DNA of 64,000 bases from Vagococcus hydrophili (GCF_011304195.1 NZ_CP049887.1:1922001-1986000); one strand, 5' to 3'. Positions 45,115 to 54,917 are shown, numbered from the stretch's first letter. The notes: generated by a model from the letters alone, not told the origin. Program-made: numbers and translations.

Positions 45115-46587
45115 ATGGTGAAAAGCTTTAAGAAAATCGCAACCGTCGCTGGTGCAGCACTTTTAGTGGCAGGTTTGGCAGCGTGTGGTAATGGTGGTAG
45201 TAAAGATGCCAAAGGTGGAAAATCTGGAGGTAAAAGTGATACAACAACTCTTTTAATGTACCAAGTAGGGGATAAACCAGAAAACTATGATGAGTTAATG
45301 GGAATTGCCAACAAACGCATTAAAGAAAAAATTGATGTAGAAATTGATTTACAATACATTGGTTGGGGTGACTGGGATCAAAAAATGAGTACCATCATCG
45401 CTTCAGGTGAAAACTACGATATCTCTTTTGCATCAAACTATGTCTCTAACGCTCAAAAAGGCGCTTATGCAGATTTAACTGAATTAGCACCAGATCACGC
45501 GAAAGAAGCTTATGACCAATTAGATGAATCTTATATTAAAGGTAACTTAGTAGATGATAAATTATATGCTTTCCCAGTTAAAGGAAATGTCTATGGTCAA
45601 CAAATGTTAACATTTAACAAACAATATGTTGATAAATATAAGTTAAACGTCGATGACATTAATTCTTATGCTGATGCTGAAAAAGTGTTAATGGAATTCC
45701 ATAAAAAAGAACCAAATATCGCGGCTTTTGCGATTGGTCAAAACTTTAAAGTATCAGGCGATTATGATTATCCATTAGGAAAAGATTACCCATTCGCTAT
45801 TAAATTAGATGATGAAAAAAATCCTAAGATTATTAACCAATACGAAGACAAAGACATGATGGAAAACCTTAAAACTTACCGCAAATGGTATGAAGCAGGA
45901 ATTATTCCAACAGATGCTGCTACAAACACAACTGGTTTCCCATTAGAAGGAAACACTTGGTTCATGCGTGAAGAAACACAAGGACCTATGGATTACGGCG
46001 ATACAGTGTTAACAAATGCTGCGGGTCAACCAATTGTTTCTCGTGCGATTACAAAACCATACAGAACAACAGCACAAGCACAAATGGCTAACTTTACAGT
46101 ATCAAATGTTTCTAAAAACAAAGAAAAATCAGTTGAATTTTTAGGCTTATTAAACAGCGATCCAGAATTATTAAATGGTTTAGTATGGGGTGTTGAAGGA
46201 AAAGCTTGGGAAAAATCTGGTGATAACAAAATTAAATTATTAGATGGTTACAAACCTAACCAACACATGGCAGCTTGGAATACAGGAAACAACATGCTTC
46301 TTTACACACAAGACACATTATCAGATGATTTAGTTAAAGAACGTGATAAAAAAATCGAAGAATCAATTGTTTCTCCAACATTAGGCTTTAACTTTAAAAC
46401 AGATAGCGTTAAAACTGAATTAACTAACATTGCTAACATCATGAGTCGTTACAAAGATAGCATCAACACTGGATCAGTTGACCCAGAAGAAAATGTTGCT
46501 AAAATGTCTAAAGACTTAGAAAAAGCAGGTTGGAGTAAAGTTCAAGAAGAAATGCAAAAACAATTAGATGAATTCTTAAAAAAATAA
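45115..46587 (+). CDS. Extracellular solute-binding lipoprotein
   Basis: 490 aa. The lipobox is LVAGLAAC with Cys24, followed by a Gly/Ser/Lys-rich tether (GNGGSKDAKGGKSGGKS). The mature protein is LplA-like, with IDLQYIGWGDWDQKMSTIIASGENYDISFASNYV. DUF3502-type sequence is seen at the C-terminal end, as in many LplA relatives. It delivers an unknown sugar to the two upstream permeases. A strong terminator follows, so downstream genes may be expressed separately. Confidence 0.87.
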   Translation: MVKSFKKIATVAGAALLVAGLAACGNGGSKDAKGGKSGGKSDTTTLLMYQVGDKPENYDELMGIANKRIKEKIDVEIDLQYIGWGDWDQKMSTIIASGENYDISFASNYVSNAQKGAYADLTELAPDHAKEAYDQLDESYIKGNLVDDKLYAFPVKGNVYGQQMLTFNKQYVDKYKLNVDDINSYADAEKVLMEFHKKEPNIAAFAIGQNFKVSGDYDYPLGKDYPFAIKLDDEKNPKIINQYEDKDMMENLKTYRKWYEAGIIPTDAATNTTGFPLEGNTWFMREETQGPMDYGDTVLTNAAGQPIVSRAITKPYRTTAQAQMANFTVSNVSKNKEKSVEFLGLLNSDPELLNGLVWGVEGKAWEKSGDNKIKLLDGYKPNQHMAAWNTGNNMLLYTQDTLSDDLVKERDKKIEESIVSPTLGFNFKTDSVKTELTNIANIMSRYKDSINTGSVDPEENVAKMSKDLEKAGWSKVQEEMQKQLDEFLKK

Positions 46588-46606
46588 AAAATAGTAACGA
46601 ATTAAA

Positions 46607-46668
46607 TGGTGACAGAAGTAGAATCGGTTGATATTTACCGATTCTACTTCTGTTACATTTATCTTTTG
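46607..46668 (+). terminator. Terminator after the binding-protein gene
   Basis: GTGACAGAAGTAGAATCGGT is fully or nearly fully complementary to ACCGATTCTACTTCTGTTAC around an 8-nt loop. The arm GTGACAGAAGTAG also occurs in the repeat at 6487. Confidence 0.88.
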
Positions 46669-46730
46669 TTTAAATGGTACGTTAAAAAATGATACAATGA
46701 ATTGAGAATAAATGAAAGAAGGAATAAAAA

Positions 46731-47357
46731 ATGCTAGGAACAGGATTAGAAAGAGCATTCAAAGTAAGTTGGTTAGTGATTAAATTAAATTTATTTTTTC
46801 ATTTATTTAGTCTAATGGGAGCGATTGTCTTTGGCATCGGTCCATCAATTCAAATGGTGTCGGATTTATTTCAACTTTCAGAATTTGATTATAAAGAAGT
46901 GACTTTAAAAAAAGCGTTTGAAATTTGGAAGAAACATTTTGTTAGAAGTAATGGGCAGTTTCTTTTGTTTGTTGGTGTAGCAGCTGTTCTTGCTTATAAC
47001 TTATACTTGTCAGTTCAAATGCTCGGCATGGTTTGGCTAATGCTTGATTTCATCTTAATTGTTGCCTTAATGTTACTGTATTTGGCTTATCAATATGTGA
47101 TTTCTTATGAAACAACTTACGAGATGCCATTTATTCAAGTGATAAAATTAGCGTTTATCAGTGTTTTCTTTAGCTTTGGTACCTTTTTTAAGCTATTATT
47201 AGGAGTAGTAACTATCGGTTTTATCACATGGCAAATGAAGGGATTATTCGTTTTTGCCACATTTAGTTTGCTTATTATGTGGAGTGTCATTGCGACAAAA
47301 AAAATCAGAGATGTTGTGAATGAAAAGTTGGGATTGAATGAAGAAGAAATGGTTTAA
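46731..47357 (+). CDS. DUF624 (YesL-family) membrane protein
   Basis: 208 aa with about five hydrophobic segments. The opening 'FKVSWLVIKLNLFFHLFSLMG...FGIGPS' has the family pattern seen also in the first sugar locus. YesL is found beside YesM/YesN in Bacillus and is of unknown function. It overlaps the sensor kinase gene by 20 bp, so the three genes after the terminator appear to be one unit. Confidence 0.8.
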   Translation: MLGTGLERAFKVSWLVIKLNLFFHLFSLMGAIVFGIGPSIQMVSDLFQLSEFDYKEVTLKKAFEIWKKHFVRSNGQFLLFVGVAAVLAYNLYLSVQMLGMVWLMLDFILIVALMLLYLAYQYVISYETTYEMPFIQVIKLAFISVFFSFGTFFKLLLGVVTIGFITWQMKGLFVFATFSLLIMWSVIATKKIRDVVNEKLGLNEEEMV

Positions 47358-49059
47358 TATTTTTAATAAGGGATTTTTAATTAATCAATTAATGCAATTA
47401 TACAGCTTAATCCTCATGGTGGTTTTGTTAATTATCATGAGTGGATTAAGTTTATTTGTATTTGAAATGAACCAAAGAGAAGCAGAGGTTAAGATTGACA
47501 ATGTAACAACAGAAGTCGCGACTAGTTTAAATAGTAAAGATAGCAACGTAGTGAGTAATATTTTAGGGGAAGTGGCTAATACGAGTGCTCATTATGAGAA
47601 CTTAAGAAACTATATGATGATGGATCAGCAAAGTTATTTTGAATACATGATAGATATTTGGCATGAGACGGGGAATAGTATTTATTTTCCAGACGTGATG
47701 AAGGCGATTTTATCCAATTACGGTGAAGTAAAATCAATCGATATTGTTTTTGAAGATTTAGATATCTATCTTCACGGAGACAAATCAAGTGTTATGGGGA
47801 AAAAAATTACCAAACCTTATCATAAACCAACAGATGAATTAACGTTAGTCAGAACGATTCAAGAACCGAGCACTTCAAAAATAAGCGGAGCAGTTTACAT
47901 TACATTTACAGATGATAGCGTATCTTCTTTTTATAACGAGAATCAAAATAACAAACAACGAGTGAGTCATTATATCTTTGACTCTCACGACCAATTAATT
48001 TATAAGAATCAACAGGATATGCCAAAAGAAACGCAAGAAGTAATCAAACAAGATATGGAGAATAACTCTTGGGTGAGTGAAAAAGGGTTAAACAATCGGT
48101 ATTATGTCCGAAATAAAGCAGTCAAAGGTTTGTCCATTGTAACGGTCCTGGATAAACGACAAGTCCGAGTCACTTCATTTTTACAAATCGGTGTCATTTT
48201 CTCTATTGGAATAGGTGTGATGATTTTATTACTCTTCTTTTTAAATAAAGTCTTCCAAAAATACTCGACTCAAATGAAAGAATTAGTTAAAGTAACCAAT
48301 CAAGTCAGTGCGGGAAATTTAAGTGCTCAAGTTGATCCAAGTATGATGCAACTAGAATTAAAAGATTTAGGGGACGCGATTAATCAGATGGTAGTAAATC
48401 TGAATAAATACATTGAAGACATTTATTTACTTGAGATCAAGCAGCGAGATGCTCACATGAGGGCTCTGCAGTCACAAATTAATCCTCACTTCTTGTATAA
48501 CACATTAGAGTACATTAGGATGTATGCTCTGAGTAACCAGCAAACCGAATTAGCCGATGTGGTCTATGCATTCTCAGCCTTACTTAGAAACAATATTACC
48601 CAAGAGAAAACAACGACCTTGAAAGAGGAGCTGGATTTCTGCGAAAAATATGTTTACTTGTATCAAATGAGGTACCCAGATAGTATTGCGTATCATTTCA
48701 TTGTAGATGAAGGATTGGATCAATTTGTGATACCTAAATTTATCATCCAACCTTTAATTGAAAATTACTTTGTTCATGGGATTGATTATGAGAGACAAGA
48801 TAATGCAATTAGTGTGAAAGCCTATCAATTAGAGCATGAAGTAGAGATTCGAATTATTGATAATGGTCTTGGTATGACACAGGAACGTTTAAAAGATGTG
48901 AATCAACGATTGCTTGATGATAAAACCTTGCTTCAAAACTCAATTGGTATTTCCAATGTGTATCAAAGAATCAGAGGCTTTTTTGGAGAAGAGTCTAAAA
49001 TGCAGTTAGAAGCAGTCGAGGATCAGGGTGTTACGATTATTATTAAAATCAAAAACTAA
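47338..49059 (+). CDS. YesM-family sensor histidine kinase
   Basis: 573 aa: an N-terminal helix (about 16-38), an extracellular sensing domain to about residue 285, a second helix (about 283-303) and a HAMP region. The LytS-type kinase core has QSQINPHFLYNTLEYIRM with the phospho-His, and the ATP site is IDNGLGMTQERL. The family senses extracellular sugars or the state of the binding protein and phosphorylates the AraC-type partner encoded next. Confidence 0.9.
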   Translation: MKKKWFNIFNKGFLINQLMQLYSLILMVVLLIIMSGLSLFVFEMNQREAEVKIDNVTTEVATSLNSKDSNVVSNILGEVANTSAHYENLRNYMMMDQQSYFEYMIDIWHETGNSIYFPDVMKAILSNYGEVKSIDIVFEDLDIYLHGDKSSVMGKKITKPYHKPTDELTLVRTIQEPSTSKISGAVYITFTDDSVSSFYNENQNNKQRVSHYIFDSHDQLIYKNQQDMPKETQEVIKQDMENNSWVSEKGLNNRYYVRNKAVKGLSIVTVLDKRQVRVTSFLQIGVIFSIGIGVMILLLFFLNKVFQKYSTQMKELVKVTNQVSAGNLSAQVDPSMMQLELKDLGDAINQMVVNLNKYIEDIYLLEIKQRDAHMRALQSQINPHFLYNTLEYIRMYALSNQQTELADVVYAFSALLRNNITQEKTTTLKEELDFCEKYVYLYQMRYPDSIAYHFIVDEGLDQFVIPKFIIQPLIENYFVHGIDYERQDNAISVKAYQLEHEVEIRIIDNGLGMTQERLKDVNQRLLDDKTLLQNSIGISNVYQRIRGFFGEESKMQLEAVEDQGVTIIIKIKN

Positions 49060-49075
49060 GGGGAGACATAAGCTT

Positions 49076-50569
49076 ATGTATAAAGCCATGTTGGTAGATG
49101 ATGAATATATGATTTTAGAAGGGTTAAAACAAATTATTCCATGGAATGAATTAGGATTTGAAGTAGTTAAAACAGCTAAACGAGGGCAAGAAGCACTGGA
49201 TTATCTCAAAGAGAATGACATTGATTTGCTGATTACAGATGTGACCATGCCTAAAATGACAGGGATTGAATTAGTAAGAGAAATCAGAAAGTTTAAACCA
49301 GATCTTTCGATTATTATTTTATCTGGTTATCAAGAGTTTAGTTATGTGAAACAAGGCTTAGAGTTAGGTGTTAAAGGTTATTTGGTCAAACCCGTCAATA
49401 AAGATGAGTTGGAGCAGAAAGTTATTCAAATCAGAGATGATTTAATTCAAGATGCTAGAATGGGAACCCAAAAAGAACTTTATTACGATACGATGGTTCA
49501 AAGATGGCTAAATGATGAATTAAATGAAGACGAATTTTTAAACTTTATCAAAGAGCTTAAAATTCATTTAAACCCGTCATATTCTGTGATTATTGTTAAT
49601 CAAGCCAATAATCCAGTGGACTTGTCTGAATATGTTAAATCCCAGCAACAACCCTTTATGGTTCAAACAGAAAACTTATCAACTTATCAAACGGTGATAA
49701 TTTATCAAGGAATGCGTAATGAGTTAAATTTGTTTGTTAAAGGAATTGAAGAAGAGCTTAGAGGTCAAACCTTCAAGATTATTTTAGGAGAATCTGTCAC
49801 AGAGTGGGAAAATGTTTATGAAAGTTTTGAGAAATCAAAAAAATTATTACTATTCCAAGAGTTTTACGGAGATAAAGAAGCCTCACAAATGGTAGTATCC
49901 TTAACCGATACAGAAGAAGAAGTGGAAAAATTACATTTTCTCTCTTTCAATAAGGCGTTGATGATTGGGGATATGGCGACGATTAAAGATGAGCTACATG
50001 GTATCTACCAACAGATGGCAGAATTTCGTTATACACCAGAGAATGTTCGTCACGTGACATTTTTGTTATTCACGGATATTTATCGTCAATTTCCTTCTTT
50101 AGATAAAGAAATTTATGATGATACACTAAAAAAAATTCATCATAGTTCAAGTATGAAAGAACTAAAACAATGGCTAGACCAAATACTAGATTCGATTTAT
50201 GATAATCCAGCAGTTAGTAAACGATATTCTGATTTAGTGAAATCAGCTATTCACATTATATCCACAGATTATCAAAAAGATCTATCTCTAAAATCAGTAG
50301 CAGAGGTACTCCACATCAATCCAGTTTATTTAGGTCAACTATTTAAAAAAGAAACAGAACGCAGTTTCTCCCAATTTTTAAACCAAACACGAATTAAAAA
50401 AGGACAGTATTTACTACTAAATTCAAGTAAACCAATTAACGAAGTCGGCTACGATATAGGTTATAACAACCCAACCTATTTCTTTAAAATGTTCCGCAAA
50501 TTAAACGGCTTAACCCCAAAAGAATTCCGAGAAAAATACCTACAAAATTACCAATCCTTTGAAGAATAG
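49076..50569 (+). CDS. YesN-family response regulator (AraC type)
   Basis: 497 aa. The N-terminal receiver has the phospho-Asp55 in LLITDVTMPKMTG and K107-type switch LVKPVNKDE. A middle part of about 250 residues is unassigned. The C-terminal AraC HTH (about 395-490) has LSLKSVAEVLHINPVYLGQLFKKE and INEVGYDIGYNNPTYFFKMFRKLNGLTPKEFRE. It presumably activates the ABC genes at 43213. The ATG at 49076 follows GGGGAGA; the kinase stop is 16 bp upstream. Confidence 0.9.
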   Translation: MYKAMLVDDEYMILEGLKQIIPWNELGFEVVKTAKRGQEALDYLKENDIDLLITDVTMPKMTGIELVREIRKFKPDLSIIILSGYQEFSYVKQGLELGVKGYLVKPVNKDELEQKVIQIRDDLIQDARMGTQKELYYDTMVQRWLNDELNEDEFLNFIKELKIHLNPSYSVIIVNQANNPVDLSEYVKSQQQPFMVQTENLSTYQTVIIYQGMRNELNLFVKGIEEELRGQTFKIILGESVTEWENVYESFEKSKKLLLFQEFYGDKEASQMVVSLTDTEEEVEKLHFLSFNKALMIGDMATIKDELHGIYQQMAEFRYTPENVRHVTFLLFTDIYRQFPSLDKEIYDDTLKKIHHSSSMKELKQWLDQILDSIYDNPAVSKRYSDLVKSAIHIISTDYQKDLSLKSVAEVLHINPVYLGQLFKKETERSFSQFLNQTRIKKGQYLLLNSSKPINEVGYDIGYNNPTYFFKMFRKLNGLTPKEFREKYLQNYQSFEE

Positions 50570-50729
50570 CGTGATGAAAAAGGCGTTTAGCTCCAAGCAA
50601 CTGGAGTGAATACTAAACAATCCACGCTTTTCGGATTGATTAGTATTTGCGAAGTTGCCGCAGGAGCTGCCTTTTGAATCCGGACTACATAGCGTGATGA
50701 AAAAGCCGCCTAACTCCAAGCAACTGGAG
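50567..50729. repeat. Intergenic repeat: 40-bp direct repeat enclosing a long hairpin
   Basis: Copies at 50567-50606 and 50690-50729 start TAGCGTGATGAAAAAG and end CTCCAAGCAACTGGAG, with 36 of 40 bases identical by eye. Between them AATACTAAACAATCC pairs with GGATTGATTAGTATT, GCAACT with the GTTGC side, and AGCTCC with GGAGCT, making a long imperfect hairpin. The first copy begins on the yesN-like stop codon. It is related to the repeats at 6400 and 53537 through (A)GGC-TTTAGCT-CC. Confidence 0.65.
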
Positions 50730-50743
50730 GAAATTAAAAAAGT

Positions 50744-50785
50744 AAGGAAGAAGCTGATTCGAGTGACAGCTTCTTCCTTTTTTTA
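50744..50785. terminator. Bidirectional terminator
   Basis: AAGGAAGAAGCTG and CAGCTTCTTCCTT lead into T7 on the plus strand. It can also end the MerR transcript on the minus strand. Confidence 0.85.
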
Positions 50786-51256
50786 TTTTTTATCATCAAT
50801 CGATGTTTTATAGGTTAATTTATCTTCTTCAATGTCATAAGAAATGTAAAGTTCTTCATTATTGGGTTCAAAATCTCCAAATGAAAGATTGATAAACTGG
50901 TCATCAATGACTTCGATATCTTTAAAAGCACGTCTGAAAAATTGACGAATATGAAGCATGTTTTTTATTTTTTGATTAGATTTTTCAACAGCTTTACTCA
51001 AAGTATAACCTTCATCTAAGTAACCTTTAATAATTTCAACCTTTAAAACAACAGGTAATCGGTACTGTCGTGCAGACTTATCATCTTTTGAAATGGACTC
51101 AATAAATCCTTTCTCTTCCCAATAACGCAATTGTCTAGGTGAAACACCACTCATTTTACTTAACTCACTTATGCCAACTAATAATGTATCATTTTCTAAA
51201 AGATATTTAATGGATGCATTCAAGATAGCTCCCTCTTTCTTTTCGTATATTATCAT
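50783..51256 (-). CDS. MerR-family transcriptional regulator
   Basis: 157 aa with the MerR HTH VGISELSKMSGVSPRQLRYWEEKGFIESI at about residues 27-55, wing residues YRLPVVLKVEIIKGYLDEGYTLSKAVEK and a short C-terminal effector region without the usual Cys ligands. It is divergent from the MFS exporter and shares the 51257-51358 region with it, so it probably controls the exporter in response to a drug or other ligand. Length is slightly above the minimal family size. Confidence 0.85.
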   Translation of the reverse strand: MIIYEKKEGAILNASIKYLLENDTLLVGISELSKMSGVSPRQLRYWEEKGFIESISKDDKSARQYRLPVVLKVEIIKGYLDEGYTLSKAVEKSNQKIKNMLHIRQFFRRAFKDIEVIDDQFINLSFGDFEPNNEELYISYDIEEDKLTYKTSIDDKK

Positions 51257-51276
51257 TGTAACTTTATTTACTATCG

Positions 51277-51293
51277 TGTCAACTTACTTGACA
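51277..51293. promoter_or_regulatory. Divergent promoter with palindrome (MerR/MFS)
   Basis: TGTCAACTTACTTGACA is a perfect inverted repeat whose two arms are the -35 hexamers (TTGACA) of oppositely directed promoters. The MFS side has a TAAAGT -10 after 17 bp. The MerR side has TACAAT after 16 bp. A protein bound here would affect both genes. Confidence 0.65.
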
Positions 51294-51358
51294 AAGAATT
51301 AGATTAGGAATAAAGTATTCTATGTTATAAATGATTATACAGCAAAAGGGGAGAATAT

Positions 51359-52831
51359 ATGAATAAAAATAAAGCAGTAGATATTGAAGGGAAAGAGTAT
51401 AATCGGACCGTTCTAGTTGGGGTATTATTAATTGGAACATTTTGTACAGTCTTAAATCAAACACTACTAACAACAGCCTTTCCAGCATTAATGAAATCTT
51501 TTGACATCACAGCTTCAGATGTTCAGTGGTTAACAACAGGATTTTTACTTGTTAACGGGATTATGATTCCGATTAGTGCCTGGTTAATTAATAAATTTAG
51601 TTCAAGAAATCTTTATTTATTTTCGATGATTGTTTTCTTAGCCGGAACAATTATCTGTTACACAGCACCAACGTTTTCCATGTTACTCATTGGTCGTTTA
51701 GTTCAAGCGTGTGGCGTTGGTTTATCAATGCCACTTCTACAAACCATCATGTTAACAATTTTCCCACCTGAAAGACGTGGGGCAGCAATGGGAATGGCGG
51801 GGATTGTTATCGGACTAGCCCCAGCCTTAGGACCAACGTTATCAGGTTGGATTATCGATCATTATTCATGGAGAGATTTATTTGGAATGGTGATACCGAT
51901 TATCATTTTAGTAATTATTCTAGCCTTTTTCTATATGAGAACAGTAATTCCTTTATCTAATCCCAAAATTGATATTTTATCGATTATCATGTCATCTATT
52001 GGATTTGGTAGTTTATTGTATGGTTTTTCATCTGTTGGTAACAAAGGTTGGGCGAGTTTGGAAGTTTTACTAACCATTAGTATTGGTATTCTATTTATTG
52101 TTTTATTTGCTTTAAGACAATTAAAATTAGAAGAACCATTCTTAAATATCCGCGTCTTTCAATCCAAAGACTTTGCGATTGCAGCCGTTTTATCGGGAGT
52201 AACGAATATGGCTTTAATTGGCGCTGAGATGGTTGTGCCATTATATATTCAAAATATTCGAGGAGAATCTGCGTTTCATTCAGGTTTGATGCTACTTCCA
52301 GGTGCTGTTGTTATGGGGATTATGATGCCAATTACAGGCGCAATCTTTGACCGTAAAGGGGCTAAAAAGTTAGCAACGACAGGGATGTTTATTTTAACAG
52401 CTGCAACGATTCCTTTTGCTTTCTTAACAGAAACAACACCGGTTCCATTAATTATGGTCCTATATGCGATTCGTATGTTTGGGATTTCTATGGTGATGAT
52501 GCCAGTCACAACCTCAGGAATGAATGCTTTACCTAATGAATTAATTACTCATGGTTCAGCCGTCAATAATACCTTTAGACAAGTAGCCAGCTCAATTGGA
52601 ACAGCGATTTTAATTAGTGTCTTAAGTAATGTCACAAAAAGTAATATGCCGAGTGAAACAGTCTTAAAAGAAACACCACTAGCATTTAAAGAAGAAGCAG
52701 TTCATGCTACCTTAAGCGGTTATCATGCTGCCTTTTATGTGGCAATTTTATTTAGTTTACTAGGTTTTGGAATTGCTTTTCTCCTTAAAAATAAACCCCA
52801 AAAATTAACGTTAGAAAAAGGAGATAACTAA
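51359..52831 (+). CDS. MFS multidrug exporter, DHA2 (EmrB/QacA) family
   Basis: 490 aa with about 14 membrane helices. Motif A-like and family motifs are visible: FDITASDVQWLTTGFLLVNGIMIPISAWL, LIGRLVQACGVGLSMPLLQT and motif C ALGPTLSGWII (GPTLSG). DHA2 pumps export drugs and cations using proton antiport. It is divergent from a MerR regulator and is followed without a gap by the DUF4811 gene, a common pairing in lactic-acid bacteria. Confidence 0.9.
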   Translation: MNKNKAVDIEGKEYNRTVLVGVLLIGTFCTVLNQTLLTTAFPALMKSFDITASDVQWLTTGFLLVNGIMIPISAWLINKFSSRNLYLFSMIVFLAGTIICYTAPTFSMLLIGRLVQACGVGLSMPLLQTIMLTIFPPERRGAAMGMAGIVIGLAPALGPTLSGWIIDHYSWRDLFGMVIPIIILVIILAFFYMRTVIPLSNPKIDILSIIMSSIGFGSLLYGFSSVGNKGWASLEVLLTISIGILFIVLFALRQLKLEEPFLNIRVFQSKDFAIAAVLSGVTNMALIGAEMVVPLYIQNIRGESAFHSGLMLLPGAVVMGIMMPITGAIFDRKGAKKLATTGMFILTAATIPFAFLTETTPVPLIMVLYAIRMFGISMVMMPVTTSGMNALPNELITHGSAVNNTFRQVASSIGTAILISVLSNVTKSNMPSETVLKETPLAFKEEAVHATLSGYHAAFYVAILFSLLGFGIAFLLKNKPQKLTLEKGDN

Positions 52832-53533
52832 ATGATTTTACTATTCTTATTAGTGTTAAGTGCCTTCTTGTTACCTGTGGTTAATATTTTCTGCAAAGGA
52901 AAAAAACGTGTCTTTTTGACTTTTCTAGTAGGTGTAATCTTTAGCGGCAGTATCTGTTTAGTTGTCTTAAATCAATATCAACATTTAGGTATGAAGAAAG
53001 TAACAACGACGAAAGAAGTCTCTTTAAAATCAAGTTCAGAAGAAATGCCAATGGATATCTTATTTTACCAACCCTTAGGTAATGGCAAAGAAAAAATATA
53101 CCTATACCATACAGATAAAAAAGAGAAAGAACTTTTAAAAACGGGACAAGAAAAAGTGAGTAATCAAGTATTAACTAATCAATCACAAGAAAAATTAGTA
53201 ACAAAACAAACAGAATGGGTCTATCAATCTGATTTTCTAAAACTATTTTTTAGTGTTGAAAAAGAGCCAACTTATTTAGTTCAAGAAGAAAATACCTTCT
53301 ATCTTCCCAAAAAATGGTTAGAACTTAGTGTGGATGAAACTAAAAAACTAGGGGAAGAATTAACTAAGAATGAAGCAAAAATGAAACAAGAGGGTCAAAT
53401 TTGGGTAGGAGAAGAACTTAAAAAAGAACTTACTAAGAACCCTAAAATGACAGAAAAAGAACAACAAGAAGAAATGAAAAAACTATCTCAAGATTACAAA
53501 ATAAAAGTAGTCAAAGAAATTCTAGAGAAATAA
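52832..53533 (+). CDS. DUF4811-like membrane-associated protein
   Basis: 233 aa: two N-terminal hydrophobic helices (about 2-18 and 28-46), then an extracytoplasmic beta-rich part (ILFYQPLGNGKEKIYLYHTDKKEKELL, FLKLFFSVEKEPTYLV) and a charged, coiled-coil-like C-terminus. It begins on the base after the exporter stop, so the two are one operon. The two-helix topology and partnership fit DUF4811; function is unknown. The family name is offered at moderate confidence. Confidence 0.65.
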   Translation: MILLFLLVLSAFLLPVVNIFCKGKKRVFLTFLVGVIFSGSICLVVLNQYQHLGMKKVTTTKEVSLKSSSEEMPMDILFYQPLGNGKEKIYLYHTDKKEKELLKTGQEKVSNQVLTNQSQEKLVTKQTEWVYQSDFLKLFFSVEKEPTYLVQEENTFYLPKKWLELSVDETKKLGEELTKNEAKMKQEGQIWVGEELKKELTKNPKMTEKEQQEEMKKLSQDYKIKVVKEILEK

Positions 53534-53536
53534 TAA

Positions 53537-53584
53537 AAGGTTGTGATAGAGGCATTTAGCTTCCATCACAACCTCTTCTTTTTT
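53537..53584. terminator. Hairpin terminator of the palindromic-repeat type
   Basis: GGTTGTGAT and ATCACAACC flank AGAGGCATTTAGCTTCC, the same core (GGC-TTTAGCT-CC) as in the repeat at 50567. T-rich sequence follows between two converging genes. Confidence 0.8.
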
Positions 53585-54917
53585 AGTTAGCACACAAACG
53601 ATAAATGGCTTCAGCGTAAATCTCCATTGTTTGACGCATTTCGTCTAACTGCCAAGTTTCGTTTGGTTGATGCATCGTATCTTTCGTATTTTCAAACATT
53701 GCCCCAAAGGCTACACAATTGTCCATGGTACGAGCAAATGTCGCCCCACCAGAAATTTGAGGTGGACGCATGTCACCAGTTTTATCTCGGTAAGCACCAA
53801 GTAAAGTAGTGACTAATTCAGAATCAACTGGTACATAAAGTGACGCTAAAAAGTCATGTTCATGGTAAGTCAGTTCATATTCTTTGGCTACTTCTGCTAA
53901 TTTAGTAGTCACTATTTCTTTTTCAAAGGTAACCGGAATACGAATATCAATCCCGATTTTAGTTTCATTTTCATTGATTTCAACAGTCGCAGCATTAAAG
54001 GTCAAGTTACCAGAAGCTTCGTCCTTAATTTCACCAAGAACGCTAATTCCTTTTGCGTCTTCTTTAATTAATTTTCCTAAGAAATCAAGTGCAGTGTGAT
54101 TATACACAGAAACAAGCGCTTGAGCTAAACGAGTATTGGCATTAATGCCATCAGGTGCGTCTTTTGAATGGATTGATTTTCCTTTAACGTGAACATCTCC
54201 GTCTTTCATTAGATAGTTAAAGCCAAGTTTATCTAATTCAGCAGTGACCTCTGCAACTTTGCTACCAGAATAGACAGCTGTATCTGCCACAACGTTTAAA
54301 GCTGAACCACCAGTGAAGGTAAAATCATTAGAACCTTTACCAGTTAAGAATACTTGTAGTAATCCTTTTTCAGCATAAATAACAGGGAAGTTAGCGTCTG
54401 GTGCAATCCCCATTGCTACACCTTGTTCTTTTTTATGGTATTGATCCATACAACGCCATAAGTTTTCTTCATCTGTTCCAAAGATGAAACGAATTTTTTT
54501 ATTTAGTGCGACTCCATTTTCAAGAAGGGCTTTAACAGCAAAAAGAGCTGCAATAGTAGGTCCTTTATCATCTTGAACCCCACGACCAACAAGAGCATTA
54601 TCAACAATTGTTGCTTCAAAAGCTGGTGTGTTCCATAAGGTTTCATCCCCTTGAGGTACCACGTCTAAATGGCAAAGAATACCAAAAATTTCAGATCCTT
54701 CACCGATTTCAGCGTAACCATAGTAACCGTCAGGGTCAATAAAAGTTGCGTAACCCTCTTCTTTGAATAGTTCTAAAGTGTCTTTTAAACAATCAAGAAT
54801 ATCTTGACCAAAAGGTGCCCCATCTACTGCATCTTGTAGAAATGATGGTTTAGAAACAACACGTTGAAGGGCTTTGATGGCTTGTTCTTGATGTGAATCT
54901 GTAATAAAATCTTTCAT
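53583..54917 (-). CDS. pepV: M20 dipeptidase PepV
   Basis: About 444 aa. The PepV metal site is visible: LCHLDVVPQGD (His/Asp), VQDDKGPTIAALFAVKALLENG (bridging Asp), GTDEEN (catalytic Glu), APDANFP and the terminal His in TMHQPNE. PepV releases amino acids from dipeptides in the cytoplasm of lactic-acid bacteria. The ATG at 54917 (MKDFITD) lies after AAAGGAG. A GTG four codons upstream (54929) is too close to that site. It is monocistronic. Confidence 0.93.
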   Translation of the reverse strand: MKDFITDSHQEQAIKALQRVVSKPSFLQDAVDGAPFGQDILDCLKDTLELFKEEGYATFIDPDGYYGYAEIGEGSEIFGILCHLDVVPQGDETLWNTPAFEATIVDNALVGRGVQDDKGPTIAALFAVKALLENGVALNKKIRFIFGTDEENLWRCMDQYHKKEQGVAMGIAPDANFPVIYAEKGLLQVFLTGKGSNDFTFTGGSALNVVADTAVYSGSKVAEVTAELDKLGFNYLMKDGDVHVKGKSIHSKDAPDGINANTRLAQALVSVYNHTALDFLGKLIKEDAKGISVLGEIKDEASGNLTFNAATVEINENETKIGIDIRIPVTFEKEIVTTKLAEVAKEYELTYHEHDFLASLYVPVDSELVTTLLGAYRDKTGDMRPPQISGGATFARTMDNCVAFGAMFENTKDTMHQPNETWQLDEMRQTMEIYAEAIYRLCAN

